DNA of 6,551 bases from Bacteroidota bacterium (GTDB taxonomy: Bacteria; Bacteroidota; Bacteroidia; 2-12-FULL-35-15): the NCBI GenBank assembly GCA_021413595.1, contig JAIOQD010000791.1, positions 1 to 6,551 on the forward strand, in the 5' to 3' direction. Within the stretch, counting starts at the first letter, position 1. Every line of letters starts with the position of its first letter. The notes below the pieces were generated by a model, which searched no databases, was not told the DNA's origin, and saw only the letters and a list, made by a program, of their open reading frames with translations. Positions 1 to 5,392 of this stretch are shown here, one piece after another. The position numbers were made by a program, and so were the translations under genes.

Positions 1-218
1 TAATGATGGCAGACTCTGTAGAAGCGGCATCGCGAAGTTTAAAAAAATACGATGTTGACAGTATAGACAGTATAGTAGATCTAATAATCAATACACAAAT
101 TGAACAAAATCAATTTATGAATTCAGATATTACTTTCAAAGATATTAACACCTTAAAAAAAATATTCAAGAAAAAATTAATGAATGTTTACCATTTGAGA
201 GTGGAATATCCTAGATAG
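1..218 (+). CDS. C-terminal end of a 7TM-HD (PgpH-type) cyclic-di-AMP phosphodiesterase, 5' partial
   Basis: Only the last 71 complete codons are in the window; the reading frame is open from base 1 and stops with TAG at 216-218. The segment begins MMADSVEAASRSL and ends YHLRVEYPR. These match, from memory of the family, the end of the HD hydrolase domain of 7TM-HD proteins, where an ADSVEAA segment carries the last metal-binding aspartate (here encoded at 12-14) and the protein finishes with a helix ending in H-x-R-x-E-Y-P. Family members are membrane proteins whose cytoplasmic HD domain hydrolyses cyclic-di-AMP (PgpH of Listeria is the reference). The membrane part and the rest of the HD motif lie upstream of the window, so activity cannot be judged. 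The ATG codons at 3 and 6 are internal methionines, not a start. The gene converges on the reductase gene at 361-1071. Confidence 0.85.
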   Translation, partial: MMADSVEAASRSLKKYDVDSIDSIVDLIINTQIEQNQFMNSDITFKDINTLKKIFKKKLMNVYHLRVEYPR

Positions 219-240
219 CCCCTAAGAATGTGTTTTCCCA

Positions 241-340
241 TGTCATCCCCAATGGTTCTTCGACAAGAGTGGCTCATTTCAATCCAAAAGTAATACCATT
301 TAATAATTACAAGATCCTTCGCGAAAAGCTCAGGATGACA
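241..340. repeat. Short intergenic repeat element with 8-base inverted ends
   Basis: TGTCATCC at 241-248 is repeated in perfect inverted orientation as GGATGACA at 333-340, enclosing 100 bases. Inside the right end, 313-340 reads GATCCTTCG then AAGCTCAGGATGACA with a few extra bases. This resembles a dispersed intergenic repeat that I recall as common in Bacteroidota (GATCCTTCGACAAGCTCAGGATGACA type, broken here). The left half also contains TTCTTCGACAAG at 257-268, a fragment of the same theme. The element fills most of the gap between two convergent genes (219-360). No ordinary hairpin-plus-T-run terminator was found in that gap, so the folded repeat might serve that role; that is inference. 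Confidence 0.4.
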
Positions 341-360
341 GGGAGGCAATCTAATTTATT

Positions 361-1071
361 TTACGGTGTACTCAGTGATACAGGAATAATCTTACCATTC
401 ATATACTGCTGTGCATTCAATGAAAAATCAGCAATAAAAGCAGCCATTTTAGCTGCGGTAAGAGGAGCTTTATAACCAGGGAAAGCCTCGTTCAACATTT
501 CGGTTTGTGTTGCCCCCAAAGCAAGGCAATTAAAAGCTACGTTTTTCTCTTTAAATTCTTCAGCAAGACATTCAGTTAAGCATGCCAAGGCTGCTTTACT
601 AGAGCTGTAAGCCGACAATCCCGCAAATTTTGCGCTACCCTGAAATCCGCCCATACTGCTGATGTTAACAATATGAGATCTTTGTTCCTGATCCAAAAGA
701 GGAAATATGCCTTGAATTAATCTTACAACAGAAAAGACATTTACATTATACACATATTCCAAATCAGTTGTTAAAATAGTTTCGAATGGCTTGTTAACCA
801 AGGCACCGGCATTATTTATCAAAATAGTAACTGAACTTATTTTTTTTCTTAGTTCAGAAACCAGCGCTTCAATAGCATTTTTATCACTTAGATCACAAAC
901 AATTGGCATTACATTTGCGGAAGAATTTTGCAACAAACATTCATCCTTTAATTGATCTAATTTAGAAGCATTACGGGATATAGCAATCACGGTGTTTTTT
1001 GAATCAATACTCAATAGTTTAACTAATTCATATCCAATTCCCCGACTTGCACCTGTTACAATAATATTCAT
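361..1071 (-). CDS. Short-chain dehydrogenase/reductase (SDR), classical type
   Basis: This 236-residue cytosolic oxidoreductase has the length and motifs of a classical SDR. The nucleotide-binding TGASRGIG sits at residues 6-13, the adenine-contacting Asp at 60, and NNAG at 86-89. The helix-4 Asn is probably Asn111, followed by catalytic Ser139 and the YSSSK motif with Tyr155 and Lys159. Arg10 in the glycine loop and Arg33 after the second strand suggest NADP(H) preference. The usual Pro-Gly after strand 6 is replaced by Leu-Gly at 185-186. The substrate cannot be told: carbonyl, keto-acyl and pterin reductases all share this fold. The ATG at 1071 immediately precedes the first beta strand, so the start is secure. 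No Shine-Dalgarno sequence is visible. The gene is transcribed alone, divergent from the beta-barrel gene (71-base gap) and convergent with the phosphodiesterase gene. Confidence 0.92.
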   Translation of the reverse strand: MNIIVTGASRGIGYELVKLLSIDSKNTVIAISRNASKLDQLKDECLLQNSSANVMPIVCDLSDKNAIEALVSELRKKISSVTILINNAGALVNKPFETILTTDLEYVYNVNVFSVVRLIQGIFPLLDQEQRSHIVNISSMGGFQGSAKFAGLSAYSSSKAALACLTECLAEEFKEKNVAFNCLALGATQTEMLNEAFPGYKAPLTAAKMAAFIADFSLNAQQYMNGKIIPVSLSTP

Positions 1072-1142
1072 AATTTATACGTTTTGTTTTTTTCAAAGGA
1101 ACACATTTTTTGTTAATTTTACGATAACTAATACCTATTCCA

Positions 1143-1685
1143 TTGCAATTAAAAATAAAAATATTTTTGTTGGTTGTACTATTTTCAAACACTGGTATGG
1201 CTCAGGATAGTTCAATGATCCGAAAACATCCACCTAAAACAAATATTTGGGATAAAGTGTATTTTGGAGGGAATTTAGGGCTGCAGTTTGGATCATCCAC
1301 TTTTATAGAAATTTCACCTTTAGTAGGGTATCGGATAACTGATAAATTTTCGGCCGGAGTAGGTGTTACATATCAATACTATCATTATAGAGACATGTAT
1401 TTCAACCTGGAAACAAATGTATTTGGAGGCAGAATGTTTGGCCGATATCTTTTTACTGATTATTTATTTGGGCATGGTGAGTACGAATACCTTAATCTCG
1501 AGGCCTTCGACTTTTTTCCTTCCAGACGTGTTGATGTAGTGAGTATACTTGGAGGGGTAGGTTATATACAGCGTTTTGGTTCCAATTCGGCTATTGTTGG
1601 GATGATATTGTATAATTTCACTGAATCGGCTTATACTCCTTATCAAAATCCTATCATTAGAATTGGAGTAAATATCGGGTTGTAA
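1143..1685 (+). CDS. Small outer-membrane beta-barrel protein, TTG start
   Basis: The 180-residue product begins with a signal peptide (basic start, hydrophobic core FLLVVLF, probable cleavage after GMA at residue 20, leaving QDSS). The mature part alternates aromatic and small residues in about eight predicted strands, near 38-50, 53-64, 68-81, 92-104, 107-120, 132-143, 148-160 and 168-180. It ends in IRIGVNIGL, as expected for an eight-strand barrel inserted in the outer membrane. Specific function is unknown; porin, structural and envelope-stability roles are all possible. TTG at 1143 is chosen because an in-frame TAA lies at 1125-1127 and no ATG occurs before 1197, which would remove the whole signal peptide. 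The gene stands alone, divergent from the reductase and convergent with the exported protein gene, whose stop is 33 bases away. Confidence 0.82.
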   Translation: MQLKIKIFLLVVLFSNTGMAQDSSMIRKHPPKTNIWDKVYFGGNLGLQFGSSTFIEISPLVGYRITDKFSAGVGVTYQYYHYRDMYFNLETNVFGGRMFGRYLFTDYLFGHGEYEYLNLEAFDFFPSRRVDVVSILGGVGYIQRFGSNSAIVGMILYNFTESAYTPYQNPIIRIGVNIGL

Positions 1686-1718
1686 ATTTAATACTACACC
1701 TCATTGAACTGAGTTCGG

Positions 1719-2351
1719 TTAATATTCAAGTTCCTCAAATGGAATCGAAGAAAACACAATTGTTAAAATTCCTGTAGCGGAAAGATATTTTTTTTTTTGT
1801 TTTATTACAATTACCTTTTTAAATTTTTCTTTAATCTCAATCACTGTATATGCAGGTTCCCATTGTTTGATCTCTTTCAATGCACTCAGGCATTTCCAAT
1901 GGATAGCATCTAATTTATACCCATGCATCTTTTCATCATAAAAAGCGGGAACACCATTCAGAACCATTAATGGAGTTAGATCCTTATAATACCCCTTTCC
2001 ATTGTCTAAAATTTTTATTTGAATACGAATGGTATCTGAAATTTTATCTCCTAAATCACTTTTTTTAATTTTAATTTTTTTTGTGCAGAATTGATTATAA
2101 TCAAATGGAACAGTATTATCCGGGACTTTCGGAAATGGTTCAATTACTCTATTAAGCGGGATATTAATTGGCCGGAGAATGGTTTTATTTCCTTCCTGAA
2201 ACTGTAGGAAATTTATTTCAGTTTTAATATAAATTGAATCGGGTTTTACTTTAGAGATTTTAATTGTGCCATGATTCTTTGTTTGCTTTGATTGGGAATA
2301 AGCGAAGCCTGTGATAAAAATAAACAACAAAAAGAATTTATATTTTTTCAT
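1719..2351 (-). CDS. Small exported protein of unknown function
   Basis: I do not recognise this 210-residue protein with certainty. It has a clear signal peptide (MKKYKFFLLFIFITGFAYS, cleavage probably before Gln20) and no later membrane segment, so it should be periplasmic or surface-exposed. Residues 30-120 look like beta strands with several prolines. The C-terminal part, about 145-200, has a helix with a Trp-Lys-Cys (152-154), then QWEPAY at 163-168, then paired beta strands. That order is loosely reminiscent of the TonB C-terminal fold as it occurs in many small Bacteroidota exported proteins, but the match is weak. The C-terminal region is lysine-rich; residues 186-188 are encoded by an 11-base A run (1788-1798 on the plus strand). 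The start is the only ATG giving the signal peptide. Its stop faces that of the beta-barrel gene. Confidence 0.75.
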   Translation of the reverse strand: MKKYKFFLLFIFITGFAYSQSKQTKNHGTIKISKVKPDSIYIKTEINFLQFQEGNKTILRPINIPLNRVIEPFPKVPDNTVPFDYNQFCTKKIKIKKSDLGDKISDTIRIQIKILDNGKGYYKDLTPLMVLNGVPAFYDEKMHGYKLDAIHWKCLSALKEIKQWEPAYTVIEIKEKFKKVIVIKQKKKYLSATGILTIVFSSIPFEELEY

Positions 2352-2421
2352 AATCTACCCCTGCCCTATTCATTTTATAATTTAATATTTCCCGGACTAA
2401 GAACCTTTTGAAATTTTATTT

Positions 2422-2451
2422 AAAACATAACAATTGCAAAATCAAAGCCAA
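2422..2451 (-). promoter_or_regulatory. Candidate Bacteroidota-type promoter for the exported protein gene
   Basis: On the minus strand TTG (2451-2449) is followed after 19 bases by TATGTTTT (2429-2422). Bacteroidota sigma-A promoters use TTG near -33, a 19-21 base spacer and TAnnTTTG near -7; only the final G differs here. Transcription would begin near 2418, leaving a leader of about 65 bases before the ATG at 2351. The -33 TTG overlaps the outer edge of the first 33-base repeat. AT-rich DNA produces such matches by chance, so confidence is modest. Confidence 0.35.
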
Positions 2452-2482
2452 CGCACGTTTCTCGACAGGTTCGAAATGACCA
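2450..2482. repeat. 33-base intergenic repeat, copy 1
   Basis: This copy begins AACGCACGTTT and ends TCGAAATGACCA. It matches the copy at 2529-2561 at 32 of 33 positions, in the same orientation, with a start-to-start distance of 79 bases. The core TTTCTCGA and the later TCGAAA form an imperfect inverted repeat, so each copy can fold into a small hairpin. The opposite strand reads GTCATTTCGA then GTCGAGAAA, which I recall as a very common dispersed intergenic motif in Bacteroidota genomes. It encodes nothing. Confidence 0.8.
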
Positions 2483-2528
2483 CGCTAAGGGGCTTAGGAG
2501 CTATAATAACAACATCACCACTGAAAGT

Positions 2529-2561
2529 AACGCACGTTTCTCGACAGGCTCGAAATGACCA
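2529..2561. repeat. 33-base intergenic repeat, copy 2
   Basis: This is the second copy of the 33-base repeat, differing from copy 1 only at one position (C at 2549 against T at 2470). Beyond the 33 bases the flanks differ, and the 46 bases between copies (2483-2528) show no further internal repeat. The copy lies 41 bases past the stop of the membrane protein gene at 2602, so the pair separates that transcript from the exported protein gene. No hairpin followed by a T run was found in 2562-2601; the repeat hairpins are the only visible structure that might end transcription there. Confidence 0.8.
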
Positions 2562-2601
2562 AAGCGCAGGGAAGACTCAATGTGCCTGACAATGGAATAA
2601 A

Positions 2602-4335
2602 TTAAAAATTAAAAAACGCTTTTATTTCATCAGCAGTTTTAAATTTTTGATCCACCCTGTTCATTGTTAAATTGCTCATTCCTTCCGAACTTTTAATAGC
2701 ACTGAACTGCTCTGGTTTTAACCAATACAAGACACCGTTATCAACTGTCCACAATAAATTAGTGGATTTTGGATCAAATGAAAATTGGGTGATTGGATTT
2801 TTAGTATAACTGAATATTCCATTTTTTGCACGGTCAACTAAAAAAACGTCATAACACATCAACTTAACATCCTTTTCATTTGTCAAATTAGCTAAACACG
2901 AAACACCTTTTGGATATAAAGATGGCTTATCACAGTTATACACCCCAAAACTATTTACTGCGAACATTCGTTTCACTTTTTCATCCGTACTCATTAATTT
3001 GAATTGATTCGCTTCTTCCTGTTTCCATTTCAGTTCAAATTCTTCCTGTTGTTTTTGCAACGCAAGTAATTTAGCCTGATATTCTTCTTCAATTTTTATT
3101 TCATCTGCCTTGCGTTTTTCAAGTGTTACATTGTATTTTGTAAATTTCGTTTGAAAATCATTTACTGCTTTTTCATAGTTCTTACCTTCAAATACGGGGT
3201 AAACAACTATATCGTGTTTTTTTGAATCTTTCTTTAAGGTTAATAAATAATTTTCTCCCTTTTTTGTTCCATCTTTAATAATTGCTTCATCCCAAGTTTC
3301 ATCATACATTGAGCTTGTGAAATTTTTATTTTCAGTACCCACTTCAAATAAAACACCTTTATAAACAGCTAATTCGGGGTATTCTTTGGGGTTCACATCT
3401 ATATTAAAAGTGTATTTGTCTTTTTTAGCCTCCTCGGGTTTTTTAGGTTCAGGATTTAATTTTGGTAAGGAGGCAATTTTTACTTCTTTCTCTTTTTGAA
3501 CAAGTACTTTTTTAGTTTCAATTGTTTTGTATTCAGCGGTTTCTTGTACCTCATTTAGCTGTTTACTCACAGAAGGCGTAGCTTCCGGCCTTTCTATCTT
3601 TGCAACCACTTTATCCTTTCCCAAACATGACCAATTATTTTTAACAGTATCCAGTTTATACAAATTATATTCGGTGCCTTTATAGTTGGATGCAAGTTCT
3701 ACATTAATTGATTTTTCGGGTGCCACATTTACAGGTTTACCATTTTGATAGGCCAGCATTTCCATCATTCCTGCTGATTCAAAATGATAACGCTGACCTG
3801 CGCTATCATAGGTCATTGGGATTCCCGCAACAAAAAAATCAACAGCGTCATGAAATTCACGGTAACGCAATTCCACTTCCCCTTTCAAGAGCTTTCCATT
3901 TTCATCAACAAAAGCATTTTGGGGGATCACCATTTTTGATCCGGTTTTAAAGTCAAGTGATGCCCCTTTTTCTGCAATTACTTTATATATTTTATAAGGG
4001 ATATTCACACCTTCCAATGGCGGATTGATGGTAGGTTTGGCTTCTTCGCTTTTATAAAATTCCGTCAAAACAGCATCGTCTGTATTTATGGTCGGAGCCG
4101 GATTTGTTTTAGCATTATCGTTTGTCGGGTTCTTTGTCAACACAAAAATTGCAGTGATAACGCCAACTGTAGCAATAACCACGCTTGATAAAAACCACGT
4201 TTTTTTGAATAAAGGCTTCGTTATTGTCACCTGATTTTTTAAAACCGAGTCGAAATTTTTACCCTTTGAAATCTCCTCTGAACTCATTTCAGGGCGATTA
4301 ATGTTTGTTTTTCTTTTCATTTTATTGGAAGCCAT
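2602..4335 (-). CDS. Single-pass membrane protein with periplasmic sensor-like region, probable partner of the ECF sigma factor
   Basis: The 577-residue protein has a basic N-terminal segment (1-46) followed by one membrane helix (about 47-66) and then a large region that should be periplasmic. Residues about 117-245 form a beta-rich domain with G-x-K-M-V-I-P-x-N-A-F, a YREFHDAVDFF segment and G-I-P-M. These features resemble ZU5-like or carboxypeptidase-regulatory-like modules often found in Bacteroidota envelope proteins. A lysine/glutamate/proline-rich linker (about 248-308), a second beta region, a charged coiled coil (about 400-446) and a C-terminal domain follow. Cysteines at 237, 468, 480 and 494 may form disulfides. 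The gene lies 96 bases downstream of the sigma factor gene on the same strand, which suggests an anti-sigma or signal-sensing role (inference). No zinc-binding anti-sigma motif or FecR domain is visible. The start is ATG at 4335; a TTG directly before it (4338) and an ATG at 4320 are alternatives. Confidence 0.75.
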   Translation of the reverse strand: MASNKMKRKTNINRPEMSSEEISKGKNFDSVLKNQVTITKPLFKKTWFLSSVVIATVGVITAIFVLTKNPTNDNAKTNPAPTINTDDAVLTEFYKSEEAKPTINPPLEGVNIPYKIYKVIAEKGASLDFKTGSKMVIPQNAFVDENGKLLKGEVELRYREFHDAVDFFVAGIPMTYDSAGQRYHFESAGMMEMLAYQNGKPVNVAPEKSINVELASNYKGTEYNLYKLDTVKNNWSCLGKDKVVAKIERPEATPSVSKQLNEVQETAEYKTIETKKVLVQKEKEVKIASLPKLNPEPKKPEEAKKDKYTFNIDVNPKEYPELAVYKGVLFEVGTENKNFTSSMYDETWDEAIIKDGTKKGENYLLTLKKDSKKHDIVVYPVFEGKNYEKAVNDFQTKFTKYNVTLEKRKADEIKIEEEYQAKLLALQKQQEEFELKWKQEEANQFKLMSTDEKVKRMFAVNSFGVYNCDKPSLYPKGVSCLANLTNEKDVKLMCYDVFLVDRAKNGIFSYTKNPITQFSFDPKSTNLLWTVDNGVLYWLKPEQFSAIKSSEGMSNLTMNRVDQKFKTADEIKAFFNF

Positions 4336-4358
4336 CAAGCCTGATACAAATAAGGCTT
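4336..4358 (-). promoter_or_regulatory. Hairpin directly before the membrane protein start codon
   Basis: On the minus strand AAGCCT (4358-4353) pairs perfectly with AGGCTT (4342-4337) around a 10-base loop, ending one base before the ATG at 4335. A second TAGCCT copy just upstream (near 4360-4365 on the plus strand, TAGGCTAG) could compete for the same partner. The helix would cover the ribosome-binding zone of the second gene of the unit. A six-pair stem is short and its regulatory use is unproven. Confidence 0.3.
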
Positions 4359-4431
4359 TAGGCTAGTTTTAGTTTATATTTTATTTTTCGTGTTTTTCAT
4401 TATTTCCACAACAGAGCTGAAAAAGGCGCTT

Positions 4432-4998
4432 TTACTTTAAACTCTTTTTCAAAATGTCCAACACCCGGTATGTTTTCACTTTAGCGTTATTTTCAGTAAT
4501 ATCAAGTATTTCTGCCATTTCTTTGAAGGAACGTTTCTCAAAAAAGCGCATCTCAATTAATTGTAATTGATCCTCTTCTAACTGCTCCGAGATTATTGAA
4601 ACTATTTTATCATGAAACTGATCAATCTTACTTTCCTCAATTTCTCCAATAATAGAATAAACACTAACCGAATCAATATTTACCGTACGCTGGGCCTTTT
4701 GCTGACGGAACAAATTATTTAACTCACTAAAAGCAATCCGATACAGCCATGATGCAAAAGGAACTCCCCTGTTTTCGTATTTATGTAAATTATCGAGCGC
4801 TTTTAAAAACACTTGTTGTGTGGCATCAAAAGCAGGTTCTTTATTGTCCAAACGCTGATAGATATACCTGAATATCTGTTCATAATAGGCCTCATAAAGC
4901 ACCGCGAAATCTTTCGGATTTTTTTTCGCTGCATCTATTAAACCCTGCTCATCGGCAAGGTCGGTTTTTGTTAAATGGTATTTTGAGGCTTCAATCAT
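4432..4998 (-). CDS. ECF-family RNA polymerase sigma factor (sigma-70 type)
   Basis: The 188-residue product contains the two regions of an extracytoplasmic-function sigma factor and nothing else. Region 2 spans about 28-100, with the core-binding FDATQQVFLKAL at 57-68 and the -10 recognition part FASWLYRIAFSELN at 81-94. Region 4 spans about 132-188, with a helix-turn-helix from RSFKEMAEILDIT to the C-terminal VKTYRVLDILKK. The protein directs RNA polymerase to a specific promoter set. Such factors are usually held by an anti-sigma factor encoded next to them; here the following gene (2602-4335) encodes a membrane protein and is the natural candidate. The start is ATG at 4998; a TTG nine bases upstream (5007) would add three residues and is less likely. 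The regulon and the sigma group cannot be assigned from this window. The 5' region up to 5110 shows no convincing standard promoter, which would fit autoregulation. Confidence 0.93.
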   Translation of the reverse strand: MIEASKYHLTKTDLADEQGLIDAAKKNPKDFAVLYEAYYEQIFRYIYQRLDNKEPAFDATQQVFLKALDNLHKYENRGVPFASWLYRIAFSELNNLFRQQKAQRTVNIDSVSVYSIIGEIEESKIDQFHDKIVSIISEQLEEDQLQLIEMRFFEKRSFKEMAEILDITENNAKVKTYRVLDILKKSLK

Positions 4999-5110
4999 AA
5001 ATGGCAAAATGTTTCAAACTCATGTATATAACGCTAAAGTTTAAAAAAGATACAAAACACTATTTTTTCTGAATCTAAAACGGAAAAACTTCATAAAAGT
5101 GTACTATTGA

Positions 5111-5152
5111 CAAAAAATAAAAAATCCCTTAAGTGTTTCACTCAAGGGATTT
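5111..5152 (-). terminator. Rho-independent terminator of the serine tRNA gene
   Basis: On the minus strand AAATCCCTT-G-AGTG (5152-5139) pairs with CACT-T-AAGGGATTT (5135-5122) around an AAA loop, a 14-pair stem with one G-U pair. It is followed by a T-rich run (TTTTTATTTTTTG) down to 5111. The G-U pair is an A-C mismatch on the plus strand, so the hairpin is built for minus-strand RNA. It begins 37 bases past the tRNA 3' end and insulates the sigma factor gene downstream. Confidence 0.85.
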
Positions 5153-5188
5153 AGTATTTTTTATAGGACTGCTTTCACCTATAATCAG

Positions 5189-5273
5189 CGGAGAAATAGG
5201 GATTCGAACCCCAGGAGGTGTAACCCTCAACAGTTTTCAAGACTGCCGCAATAGACCACTCTGCCATTTCTCC
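5189..5273 (-). tRNA. tRNA-Ser, anticodon UGA
   Basis: The 85-base gene folds as a class II tRNA. The acceptor stem is GGAGAAA (5273-5267) with TTTCTCC (5196-5190) and discriminator G (5189). The anticodon stem is GCAGT/ACTGT with loop CTTGAAA, giving anticodon TGA at 5239-5237. A long variable arm follows, and the T arm carries TTCGAAT. The long variable arm, the discriminator G and the anticodon all agree on serine (reads UCA and, by wobble, other UCN codons). The 3' CCA is not encoded; the bases after the discriminator read CTG, so CCA must be added enzymatically. Confidence 0.97.
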
Positions 5274-5279
5274 AGACGA

Positions 5280-5287
5280 CAAAAGTA
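5280..5287 (-). promoter_or_regulatory. Bacteroidota -7 element (TACTTTTG) of the tRNA-Ser gene
   Basis: The minus strand reads TACTTTTG at 5287-5280, an exact match to TAnnTTTG, ending six bases before the tRNA 5' end at 5273. No TTG is present at the expected -33 distance. Transcription would start almost at the mature 5' end, giving a leader of only a few bases. Confidence 0.55.
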
Positions 5288-5337
5288 GTATTTTTTTGAT
5301 TTAATAGATATAAAAAGAAAAAAAAATATTTATTGCT

Positions 5338-5345
5338 TAACTTTG
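5338..5345 (+). promoter_or_regulatory. Bacteroidota -7 element (TAACTTTG) of the GWxTD gene
   Basis: TAACTTTG at 5338-5345 matches TAnnTTTG exactly and lies 47 bases before the ATG at 5393, leaving a leader of roughly 40 bases. The -33 zone is an A-rich run without TTG, so the element may depend on the AT-rich upstream DNA or on an activator. It faces away from the tRNA -7 element 50 bases to the left. Confidence 0.5.
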
Positions 5346-5392
5346 TAGATATTCGGTGATTTCAAAAGAAAACGCTCCAAAAATAAATTTAA

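Noticed and set aside
230..475. 81-codon open frame on the plus strand
   Set aside because: It overlaps the 3' end of the reductase on the opposite strand and runs through the intergenic repeat element. It has no recognisable motif and its composition follows from the antisense of a real gene.
1110..1139. TTG - 19 bases - TACCTATT as a promoter for the beta-barrel gene
   Set aside because: The -7 match is poor and transcription would begin at or after the TTG start codon at 1143.
992..1210. 72-codon open frame on the plus strand
   Set aside because: It covers the antisense of the reductase start and a different frame of the beta-barrel signal peptide. Both flanking genes are far better supported.
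1464..1646. 60-codon open frame on the minus strand
   Set aside because: It lies wholly antisense to the beta-barrel gene and has no family features.
1686..1718. Bidirectional terminator between the convergent beta-barrel and exported protein genes
   Set aside because: Only a four-base CTCA/TGAG pairing was found in the 33-base gap and there is no T run, so it is not supportable.
2450..2561. Possible minimal CRISPR array (two repeats, 46-base spacer)
   Set aside because: There are only two units, the spacer is too long for most arrays, no cas gene is near, and the repeat matches a known kind of dispersed intergenic hairpin.
3708..3950. 80-codon open frame on the plus strand, proline- and histidine-rich
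   Set aside because: It lies entirely antisense to the beta-rich domain of the membrane protein; the composition is typical of a shadow frame.
5189..5273. tRNA gene as an integration (attachment) site
   Set aside because: No integrase gene and no duplicated tRNA 3' end are visible; the neighbouring genes look like ordinary chromosome.
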